DNA of 37,409 nucleotides, from contig CAMRBL010000012.1 in NCBI GenBank assembly GCA_947040435.1, positions 1-37,409 of the forward strand, in the 5' to 3' direction. The DNA comes from an uncultured Rikenellaceae bacterium (lineage in GTDB: Bacteria; Bacteroidota; Bacteroidia; Bacteroidales; Rikenellaceae). The notes under the pieces are model-generated. The model was not told the DNA's origin. It did not search any database and was given only the letters and a program-made list of their open reading frames with translations. The translations under genes and the position numbers were made by a program. Shown here in pieces: positions 7,396-14,331 of the stretch (the stretch's first letter is position 1; every line of letters begins with the position of its first letter).

Positions 7396-7989
7396 ATGTT
7401 TTCAGGGATTGTAGAGAGTGTCGCAAAAGTTGTAAATATTAAAGAAGAGCTAGGGAATAAACACATAACGCTTGCTTGTGACTTTACCAATGAGTTGAAA
7501 ATTGATCAGAGTATTGCACATAACGGCGTGTGCCTAACTGTTGTGGAACTTAACGACGACAAATACACCGTTACAGCAATTAAAGAGACTCTAGATAAAT
7601 CAAATCTTGGAATGCTAAAAGATGGTGACATCGTTAACCTTGAGAGGAGTATGAGACCTGATGCACTACTTGATGGACATATAGTTCAAGGTCACGTAGA
7701 TCAAACCGCAATATGTACTAACGTTGCTGACGAAGAGGGAAGCTGGAGATTTACATTTGAATTCGAACCTCAAGGAGATAATATAACTGTTGAAAAAGGA
7801 TCGGTTACAATCAATGGTGTGAGCTTAACGGTAGTCAATTCTACACAAAACTCATTCCAAGTAGCAATCATTCCATACACATTTGAACACACAAATTTCT
7901 GCAAAATAGAGAAAAATAGTGTCGTGAATATCGAATTCGATATAATCGGAAAATATATTGCCAAACTTATGAAAAATTATCACAAATAG
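7396..7989 (+). CDS. ribE: Riboflavin synthase alpha subunit
   Basis: Dismutates two 6,7-dimethyl-8-ribityllumazine molecules to riboflavin, the last step of the pathway, in the cytoplasm. The 197-aa protein has the two-barrel duplication: first repeat 'MFSGIVESVAKV', 'NGVCLTVVEL', then 'LERSMRPDALLDGHIVQGHVDQTA' linking to the second repeat with 'KGSVTINGVSLTVV'. Length and motifs are normal. Upstream the S24-like regulator ends three bases before the ATG, and downstream the stop TAG shares its G with the GTG of the histidine kinase, so the three genes are probably cotranscribed. No other rib gene is nearby. Confidence 0.95.
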   Translation: MFSGIVESVAKVVNIKEELGNKHITLACDFTNELKIDQSIAHNGVCLTVVELNDDKYTVTAIKETLDKSNLGMLKDGDIVNLERSMRPDALLDGHIVQGHVDQTAICTNVADEEGSWRFTFEFEPQGDNITVEKGSVTINGVSLTVVNSTQNSFQVAIIPYTFEHTNFCKIEKNSVVNIEFDIIGKYIAKLMKNYHK

Positions 7990-9026
7990 TGAAAATTAGA
8001 GACGTAGGAACAGCAGCAGCAGTTATATGTGTAGGGGTGTTGATAATCCAGATCGTAGTTATGGTGTTATTGAAAATACCTATTATTGAATTGGTGACTT
8101 CATCCATTACAATTGTACTATTCTGCTACATATTTGCACGATATATTATCAAAAAATTTGTAATATATAGAATAAAACCTATATATCAGATTGTGTCGTC
8201 AAAAAATTTTAATACTCGAGACCTCGAAGAAGAACTTGCTCATAAAAAAAATATGATAAGTAGCGTCGAAGGAGAGTTGACAAATTGGGCAGAGAGCAAT
8301 CGTAAGGAGATACACAGACTTAAAGAGAATGAAAAATATAGAAAAGAGTTTATCGGAAATGTGTCGCACGAGATAAAAACGCCTATATTTAACATTCAAG
8401 GATATGTATCTACGCTCCTTGATGGCGCGCTGGAAGATGAAAAAATTAATCGAAAATATTTAGTCCGTACCGAAAAAAGTATTGACAGATTAATAAATAT
8501 AGTAACGGACTTAGACCAAATATCAAAACTGGAATCTGGGGTCCTTCTGCTAGACAAAGAGAAATTTGATGTCATCGGTCTCGCTAAAGAGATCATAGAA
8601 ACAACTGAACTGGAGGCGAATAAAAGATCTATCAACGTATATATTAAGAGTTATAACGGGGCGCAGACATTACCAATTATGATTATGGCTGACAAACGAT
8701 ATATTGGGCAAGTTTTCGTAAATCTACTCACAAACTCTATTAAATACGGAAAACACAATGGTGCAACTAAAATATCATTTATAGATCTATTTGATAAAAT
8801 TATGATCGAAGTATCGGACGACGGAGTCGGCATCGCAAAGGAGGATATACCTAGAGTATTTGAGAGGTTTTATAGAACAGATAAAAGTAGATCTCGTGAA
8901 CAAGGTGGAACAGGACTAGGACTCTCAATCGTAAAACATATCATTGAAGCACATCACGAAAATATTACACTACGAAGCCAAATAGGGAAAGGTAGCACGT
9001 TTTCATTCACACTCAGCAAAGAGTAA
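7989..9026 (+). CDS. Membrane sensor histidine kinase (PhoR-like), orphan
   Basis: A 345-aa two-component sensor kinase. The GTG start overlaps the ribE stop by one base, suggesting translational coupling. Two N-terminal membrane helices (about 8-28 and 32-54) are separated by only a few residues, so there is almost no periplasmic sensor domain; signal input may come from the membrane or cytoplasm. A helical linker leads to the HisKA box 'FIGNVSHEIKTP' with phospho-acceptor H127. The ATPase domain shows the N box 'FVNLLTNSIKYG', 'DDGVGI', 'FERFYRTDKSRSREQ' and 'GTGLGLSIVKH'. No response regulator lies beside it; the sigma54 regulator at 11168 is the only receiver protein in the window and is on the other strand. 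Confidence 0.92.
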   Translation: MKIRDVGTAAAVICVGVLIIQIVVMVLLKIPIIELVTSSITIVLFCYIFARYIIKKFVIYRIKPIYQIVSSKNFNTRDLEEELAHKKNMISSVEGELTNWAESNRKEIHRLKENEKYRKEFIGNVSHEIKTPIFNIQGYVSTLLDGALEDEKINRKYLVRTEKSIDRLINIVTDLDQISKLESGVLLLDKEKFDVIGLAKEIIETTELEANKRSINVYIKSYNGAQTLPIMIMADKRYIGQVFVNLLTNSIKYGKHNGATKISFIDLFDKIMIEVSDDGVGIAKEDIPRVFERFYRTDKSRSREQGGTGLGLSIVKHIIEAHHENITLRSQIGKGSTFSFTLSKE

Positions 9027-9062
9027 ACAGTAAAAAACAGAGCGAAACAGTATACAGAATAT

Positions 9063-9107
9063 TAGAGCGTATAGTATAATTTACCACAAATTATATTATA
9101 TGCTCTA
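9063..9107 (+). terminator. 20-bp hairpin downstream of the histidine kinase
   Basis: Bases 9063-9082 pair with 9088-9107 over 20 bp (two G-U pairs) around loop ACCAC. It lies 37 bases after the kinase stop. There is no run of T afterwards, so a terminator role is likely from position but not certain. Confidence 0.6.
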
Positions 9108-9230
9108 AACATACATGCTGATTTGTAGCTAGGGACACAATATAGTGTAGCTCTGTCTGCACAAAGTGCAAATATCTTCAACTCCAAAAAAATAATTTTA
9201 AATCGAGGCTGAAAACTTTCGCCAATCTTC

Positions 9231-9261
9231 TTTGAAAACGCCGTTTTCTTACGTAAATTTG
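9231..9261 (+). promoter_or_regulatory. Consensus Bacteroidota promoter of lgt
   Basis: TTTG (9231-9234), 19-base spacer, TAAATTTG (9254-9261). Both elements and the spacing match the Bacteroidota housekeeping sigma consensus; the lgt ATG is 24 bases further on. One of the clearest promoters in the window. Confidence 0.82.
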
Positions 9262-9285
9262 TAAAAACTAAATTATAAAATAATT

Positions 9286-10095
9286 ATGGGTGATTTCTTA
9301 GCAATCATATGGGATGTAGATCCCAAAATATTTAGCCTTGGATGGTTTGAAGTTAGATATTATGGACTTACTTGGGCTATTACTTTTGGTCTAGGAATTG
9401 TTTTCTTTACAGACTTCTTTAAACGAGAAGGGTACGACGAAAAATTGTTCGACTCTATATTTTGGTATGGAACTCTTTCTACAATTCTTGGTGCAAGGTT
9501 CGGACACTGCCTTTTTTACGATACTGACTACTATCTAACAAATCCTGTCGAAATGCTGTATATTTGGCAAGGTGGACTAGCTAGCCATGGGGCAGCAATT
9601 GGGCTGCTAATTGGTCTCGGAATGTTCTCTAAAAAGTATAAAATGCCATATATATGGTCGCTAGATAGAATTATGGTGCCTGTTACAATTGGGGGCGCGG
9701 CTGTGAGAATCGGAAATCTAATGAACTCTGAAATATACGGAGTAGAGACTGAATTACCTTGGGGGTTTGTATTCAAAAGGGCTGGAGAGGTAGTCGCTAA
9801 ACACCCAACGCAAATATATGAAGCACTTTGTTATATTGTTCTGTTTGCAATTCTAATGATATTCTACTACGGGAAAGATTATGGACGAAAAAAACCAGGA
9901 CTTATGTTCGGGGTTAGTTTAACGGGGGTATTCCTATCTCGATTCTTTATCGAATATATAAAAAATCCACAAGAAGATTTCGAACAAAATATGTCTCTAC
10001 TAATGGGACAATGGCTAAGTATACCTTTTGTTATATTAGGAATAGCTATGGTAATATACTCTTTAAGAACAAAAACTGACGCTAAAATAAAATAA
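9286..10095 (+). CDS. lgt: Prolipoprotein diacylglyceryl transferase
   Basis: Integral inner-membrane enzyme that transfers diacylglycerol from phosphatidylglycerol to the lipobox cysteine of prolipoproteins, the first step of lipoprotein maturation. The 269-aa protein has about seven hydrophobic segments. Family motifs are 'WFEVRYYGLTWA' near the N terminus, 'GGLASHGAAIG' with H101, the signature loop 'GGAAVRIGNLMNSEIYG' (137-152, R141, N144, E149) and 'HPTQIYEAL'. It has its own consensus promoter and is followed four bases later by the HU/SPOR gene, so the two are probably cotranscribed. The enzyme is needed for the several lipoproteins encoded elsewhere in this window. Confidence 0.95.
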   Translation: MGDFLAIIWDVDPKIFSLGWFEVRYYGLTWAITFGLGIVFFTDFFKREGYDEKLFDSIFWYGTLSTILGARFGHCLFYDTDYYLTNPVEMLYIWQGGLASHGAAIGLLIGLGMFSKKYKMPYIWSLDRIMVPVTIGGAAVRIGNLMNSEIYGVETELPWGFVFKRAGEVVAKHPTQIYEALCYIVLFAILMIFYYGKDYGRKKPGLMFGVSLTGVFLSRFFIEYIKNPQEDFEQNMSLLMGQWLSIPFVILGIAMVIYSLRTKTDAKIK

Positions 10096-10099
10096 TATC

Positions 10100-11011
10100 G
10101 TGGCTATGGAGATGGTAGATAAAATTATATTTAACAAACTATTGGCAAGGGAGAGCGTTTTTCTTCCCAGTATAGGCGCGCTAGTACTTAAACAATCTCC
10201 AGCAAAATTAGTTGATAAAAATAGATTAACTCCTCCGCACTGGAGTGTTACATTCTCAAAGAACAACGATAATATAATCTCTATTATTGATGTTATAGCA
10301 AAGGAGACGAATGTAAACTCATTCCAAGCTCTAGACGCATACAACAAGTGGTTTAAAGCGACGAAGCAAGGGGGACAATACGTAATTCAGGGGGTAGGAA
10401 CCATACATAAAGACTTCTTTACTGTAGACCGATCTCTTGCTATACTAATAAATCCGCTTGAGGGTAAAAATATCTCTATCCAAAAGAAAAAAAATAACCC
10501 CAGAACTAATTATAGTCTAATTGCATTTGTCTGTATTGCAATCGGATTGGGGATTGGGTATATTATTTTCGATAATATCGCACACAAACCATCTGAAGAG
10601 CGAGAGATCAAGACAATTGCATGGCAGGATGATAACGAGATTAATAGTGACGTAAGAGATGATAGTAGCCTCTGTGACACGAATACTCTAACGACAAAAA
10701 AAGAGTTAGCTCATACGCAAAAAATCAATTCTCAAAGTGCTGAGAAAGAGAGTAAACAGACAAAGAAAAAAAATAGCATCACTACGTACTACCTTGCAGT
10801 AGGGATATACAGTACAACTAAAAATGCAGATAAGTTTATAGCTGACTTGAAAAAAGAGTCAAAATCTCTTAATTTGACTAAAATTCCATTTAAGAAGGGA
10901 CAAATATTAGTTAGTGCGTACTCTTCACAAAATTATGGAATCATTGAGGAGCATAAAACAAGATTAATTACTCGCTTTCCAGGTATTTGGGTATATCGAG
11001 AGGTAAAATAG
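10100..11011 (+). CDS. HU-CCDC81 and SPOR domain membrane protein
   Basis: A 303-aa protein with an N-terminal CCDC81-type prokaryotic HU domain (about 1-125; 'LLARESVFLPSIGALVLKQ', 'VIQGVGTIHKD'), one transmembrane helix (about 138-157), a Lys/Ser/Thr-rich linker, and a C-terminal SPOR domain (about 228-303, 'YYLAVGIYSTTKNADKF' through 'PGIWVYREVK'). SPOR domains bind denuded peptidoglycan glycans at division sites, and this architecture is widespread in Bacteroidota; by topology the SPOR part should be periplasmic and the HU part cytoplasmic. Its exact role is unknown. The start is ambiguous: GTG at 10100, or ATG at 10106 or 10112. It follows lgt by four bases. Confidence 0.85.
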   Translation: MAMEMVDKIIFNKLLARESVFLPSIGALVLKQSPAKLVDKNRLTPPHWSVTFSKNNDNIISIIDVIAKETNVNSFQALDAYNKWFKATKQGGQYVIQGVGTIHKDFFTVDRSLAILINPLEGKNISIQKKKNNPRTNYSLIAFVCIAIGLGIGYIIFDNIAHKPSEEREIKTIAWQDDNEINSDVRDDSSLCDTNTLTTKKELAHTQKINSQSAEKESKQTKKKNSITTYYLAVGIYSTTKNADKFIADLKKESKSLNLTKIPFKKGQILVSAYSSQNYGIIEEHKTRLITRFPGIWVYREVK

Positions 11012-11076
11012 ACCCAACTCGTAAAGAGACCAACTACGTTATATATTTGTAACGCTGAGAGAGATGATATATCTAT

Positions 11077-11117
11077 AATTAAGCACTACTATCCTATGCG
11101 GGTAGTAGTGCTTAATT
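11077..11117. terminator. Bidirectional terminator-like hairpin
   Basis: Bases 11077-11094 pair with 11100-11117 (18 bp, one G-U) around loop TATGC. It lies between convergent genes (HU/SPOR on plus, sigma54 regulator on minus). T-richness after the stem is modest in both directions. Confidence 0.75.
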
Positions 11118-11167
11118 GTAATAATAGGACTACACATGAAATTATATAACAAAATTTAACCCGTGTC

Positions 11168-12316
11168 TTAAACTAATTTATTACTATATTTAACAACATC
11201 ATCTTCAGTCACTCTTTCACCACTGAATATCACAAAACGCTCTATAACATTACGTAATTCCCTAATATTTCCTGTCCAATTTCTTTTACATAGTGCATCT
11301 AATGCCTTATCGTCAAACTCCTTCGCTGGAATAGTGTATCTTTGACATAAGCTATTCATAAAATACTTCGAAAGAAGAGGTATATCTCCAATACGTTGAT
11401 TTAGCGTGGGCACAAATATTACAACAACACTAAGCCTATGGTATAAGTCCTCTCTAAAATTACCATTTGCAATCTCATAAATAAGATCCTTATTTGTCGC
11501 AGCAATAACTCTAACATCGACAGAAATATCCTTATCACTTCCAACTCGACTAATTTTCCCCTCTTGCAGAACCCGTAACACCTTTGCTTGTGCCGACAGA
11601 CTCATATCTCCTATCTCATCTAAAAATAGTGTGCCACCATCAGCTTGCTCAAATTTACCCTTACGAGTCTTTACTGCTGTAGTAAAGGCTCCCTTTTCAT
11701 GCCCAAATAACTCACTCTCTATCAACTCTGAAGGAATAGCAGCACAATTTACCTCTACAAAACTACTATTAACTCGTGTGCTCTTTGTGTGCAGTTGATG
11801 AGCAACCAACTCCTTACCAGTACCATTCGCTCCTTGAATTAAAACACGTACATCTATCGGTGCAACTTTATCTATAATCCAACGAACCTTCTCTATCGCT
11901 TCAGACTCCCCGACAATTATCCTACTCTTCTTGCAGGCTCGCTTTGGAACAGAGAGAGGACACGCAGTATCTAATTTGGATTGAGCTAGTGTATCTCTCA
12001 ATTTACCCATGTCAAAAGGCTTACGGGGAACTACTCCATAAACACCAAGTGCCATCAATGATGAGAGAGTATTGTCGCCTTCGAAATCAGATAAAACAAT
12101 AACTTTAACATCAACTGATGCCCTTGCATTATTCTTTACTGCACTATCAATAGTAATATCATCACACAGAATAGTATTATATATCATCGTCGATACCACT
12201 GGCTGAGAACAATCATAACTCTCCATTACATCAACACAATATCCTTCATGCTCCAATCGTTCCTTCAGTGAGTGGCGCATTACTCTACTTTGATCTATTA
12301 CTAATATTCTATTCAT
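11168..12316 (-). CDS. Sigma54-interacting response regulator with degenerate receiver, no HTH
   Basis: A 382-aa AAA+ enhancer-binding-type activator. I chose the ATG at 12314-12316 ('MNRILVIDQS') over an upstream GTG at 12349, whose extension is not receiver-like. The receiver (1-115) is shortened: the acidic pair is D8-Q9 rather than DD, a likely phospho-acceptor D52 lies in 'ILCDDITID' without the usual MPxMDG, and K99 is kept. The AAA+ core is intact: 'GESEAIEKV', Walker A 'GANGTGKE' (162-169), 'GGTLFLDEIGD', 'VRVIAATNKDL', 'FREDLYHRL'. The sigma54-contact loop reads GAFTTA (209-214) instead of GAFTGA. The protein ends at 'VTEDDVVKYSNKLV' with no Fis-type HTH. I recall HTH-less homologues in other Bacteroidota, so this is probably not a truncation. 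Confidence 0.88.
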   Translation of the reverse strand: MNRILVIDQSRVMRHSLKERLEHEGYCVDVMESYDCSQPVVSTMIYNTILCDDITIDSAVKNNARASVDVKVIVLSDFEGDNTLSSLMALGVYGVVPRKPFDMGKLRDTLAQSKLDTACPLSVPKRACKKSRIIVGESEAIEKVRWIIDKVAPIDVRVLIQGANGTGKELVAHQLHTKSTRVNSSFVEVNCAAIPSELIESELFGHEKGAFTTAVKTRKGKFEQADGGTLFLDEIGDMSLSAQAKVLRVLQEGKISRVGSDKDISVDVRVIAATNKDLIYEIANGNFREDLYHRLSVVVIFVPTLNQRIGDIPLLSKYFMNSLCQRYTIPAKEFDDKALDALCKRNWTGNIRELRNVIERFVIFSGERVTEDDVVKYSNKLV

Positions 12317-12367
12317 TCTTCGTAGGTTAAAATTACATTTTGTGCACACAACTATAAATCCAATTTA

Positions 12368-12399
12368 TTTGGCTTTATTAAATATATTGTATAACTTTG
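12368..12399 (+). promoter_or_regulatory. Consensus Bacteroidota promoter upstream of the DUF4290 gene
   Basis: TTTG (12368-12371), 20-base spacer, TAACTTTG (12392-12399). The match is good, but the ATG it would serve is 172 bases downstream (12571), so the transcript would carry an unusually long leader of about 165 bases. Confidence 0.7.
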
Positions 12400-12570
12400 T
12401 ATTAAAGTTAATAAGTTTTTGCATATAAATGAAATACGGAGTTCTCTGTTAATCATCATATCAGCTTCCTAAACTACACCTAATTAACATATCAATAAAG
12501 ACTAAGGGAATCACCTAATAGCCTTTTTATCTTACACTTTACTCTCCTTTTGAGACGACTTTATATTATT

Positions 12571-13236
12571 ATGAAAAAAAATTATAATTACCAACGAAAG
12601 AAATTACAATTGCCAGAATATGGCAGACATATACACGAAATGGTAGACCAACTAATGGCTATTCAAGATAGAGAGGAGAGAAATAAACAAGCAAAGTCTG
12701 TTATTGCGGTTATGGGAAACCTAAACCCCCTACTAAGAGATAGCAGCGAATTTGCTCATAAAATATGGGACCACATATTCATAATATCTGACTTTCAACT
12801 AGATATAGACTCTCCATATCCCATTCCAACGGCTAAAACACTAGCTCCTGTTCCAAAAAAATTGTTATACCCATCTAAAAAGGTGAAAATTAAACACTAC
12901 GGTAAAAATATTGAAAAAGTACTACTCGAACTTCAAAATAGTGACAATGTGGAGAGTGTGGAGATTGTGGTTGGAAATATAGCCAAATATATGCGTACTA
13001 AAAGCTACGAATATAATCAAGAACACCCAAGTAATGAGGTAATCATAAAAGATATTAAGAAATTGTCTAATCATATGATTTATGTAGACGAAGAGGCGAT
13101 AAGTAACCTTAAAAGTGAGTATAAAAACACTCAAAACAACTATTTAAAAGTAACGCAGAATAGAGGAAAAGTAAATAAAAACCAAAGAAGCATAAGTAAA
13201 CCTCAGTATCGTCAACGCCCTGCAATAAATAAGTAG
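12571..13236 (+). CDS. DUF4290 family protein
   Basis: A 221-aa cytoplasmic protein. The ATG at 12571 (MKKNYNYQRKKLQLPEYG) is preferred to a TTG seven codons upstream. The body 'EYGRHIHEMVDQLMAIQDREERNKQA', 'VMGNLNPLLRDSSEFAHKIWDHIFIISDFQLDIDSPYPIP' is the hallmark of DUF4290 (PF14123), a Bacteroidota-specific family with unknown function; the C-terminal 30 residues are basic and low-complexity (Lys/Asn/Gln/Arg-rich), suggesting nucleic-acid or acidic-partner contact, which is inference. In relatives it is, as I recall, often near cell-wall genes. Here it is convergent with the flippase-like gene, 15 bases away. It has no signal peptide or membrane segment. Confidence 0.88.
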   Translation: MKKNYNYQRKKLQLPEYGRHIHEMVDQLMAIQDREERNKQAKSVIAVMGNLNPLLRDSSEFAHKIWDHIFIISDFQLDIDSPYPIPTAKTLAPVPKKLLYPSKKVKIKHYGKNIEKVLLELQNSDNVESVEIVVGNIAKYMRTKSYEYNQEHPSNEVIIKDIKKLSNHMIYVDEEAISNLKSEYKNTQNNYLKVTQNRGKVNKNQRSISKPQYRQRPAINK

Positions 13237-13251
13237 ACTAATTTAAACCTA

Positions 13252-14322
13252 TTATACTTTGCTCTTTCTGAAATTACGCTTCAACCATCTTGGTAGAATA
13301 ATTGCACCAATAAATAAGTAGGGGTAATAGGTAATTACTCGCCAAAGTGACGCGATTAAAAGTGCTGCACCTACCTGCTGTTCTAGTGAAACAGTGATTA
13401 AGTCGCTACAGTAATCAGTAAATATATACTCAGCAAAACCACTTCCTCCTGGAGTAGGCATTATTAACATCATTATCCACATAACAAGTTGCCGAGCAAA
13501 AAGAACAAATTGGTCACTAACAGAGAAAAAAGCTAATATTAGTGCATTGGCAACTAGATATCGTGAACTCCACGATAGAAATGTTGCCGCAAAAGTTTGA
13601 CTCCAAAATTTGAATCTCTTGTGCTTAAGCTCCTCGGAACTCGCTATTATATCAGTGCCTACTCTACTTGCATCACTATACCAACGCTTTAAAGGTCGCA
13701 ACTTGAAAACCTTAAGTATAAGCCATTTTATTCCTCTAGGATTCACAAATAAACCATAGGAAAGGATACATACGTAGGTAAATTTGAGTGTGTAACCTAC
13801 TACGGCAAAGATCGCAAAGCCCTTTGTAGCAACAGATGACGAACTTGTTAAATCAAACAATGTGTCAACCCCAACAATCGCAATCAAGAGTGGAAACATT
13901 AGTATAAAATATATCTCGTCTAAAAAAGAGGTAAGAAGTACCATGGCAGAACTTTTACCCAGACCAATACCCTCTTTATGTACATACAAAATTGCAACGC
14001 TAGTACCTCCAACGGCAGAAGGTGTTACTGCTGACGTGAACTCCCAAAGCATAATTATGCGGAAAGATTGTAACCACGTCAACTTATTATCACTCAGTAT
14101 ACGGATTCTAATTATATACCCTATGTCACGACCAAACATGCACAGAACCGCCATAAAAAGCCAAAAAAAACTCCAGACAGTAAACCTAATATCACTGAAT
14201 ACACTTGGATTGAAATCTTTATAAAATAGATAACAAACAACACAAATCCCAATGACAACAGGATAAAGAGCCCTTTGTGGAGTTATTCCATCTAGTGGAT
14301 TTTTATTTACTTTAGATTTCAA
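13252..14322 (-). CDS. Flippase-like membrane protein (LPG synthase transmembrane family)
   Basis: A 356-aa polytopic inner-membrane protein of the PF03706 family, the membrane half of lysyl-phosphatidylglycerol synthase (MprF), without the soluble aminoacyl-transferase half. About eight hydrophobic segments are visible. Family marks are 'LWEFTSAVTPSAVGGTSVAI', 'LLTSFLDEIYFI' and 'MPTPGGSGFAEYIF'. Proteins of this type are thought to move lipids or other amphiphiles across the membrane; the substrate here is unknown. It begins nine bases after the end of the acyl-CoA synthetase gene, so both are probably one transcript. Confidence is high for family, low for function. Confidence 0.85.
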   Translation of the reverse strand: MKSKVNKNPLDGITPQRALYPVVIGICVVCYLFYKDFNPSVFSDIRFTVWSFFWLFMAVLCMFGRDIGYIIRIRILSDNKLTWLQSFRIIMLWEFTSAVTPSAVGGTSVAILYVHKEGIGLGKSSAMVLLTSFLDEIYFILMFPLLIAIVGVDTLFDLTSSSSVATKGFAIFAVVGYTLKFTYVCILSYGLFVNPRGIKWLILKVFKLRPLKRWYSDASRVGTDIIASSEELKHKRFKFWSQTFAATFLSWSSRYLVANALILAFFSVSDQFVLFARQLVMWIMMLIMPTPGGSGFAEYIFTDYCSDLITVSLEQQVGAALLIASLWRVITYYPYLFIGAIILPRWLKRNFRKSKV

Positions 14323-14331
14323 TGAATTTAG

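Noticed and set aside
11168..12316. Truncation or frameshift of the sigma54 regulator before an HTH domain
   Set aside because: No HTH-encoding sequence follows the stop in any frame before the terminator hairpin, and I recall HTH-less homologues in the phylum.
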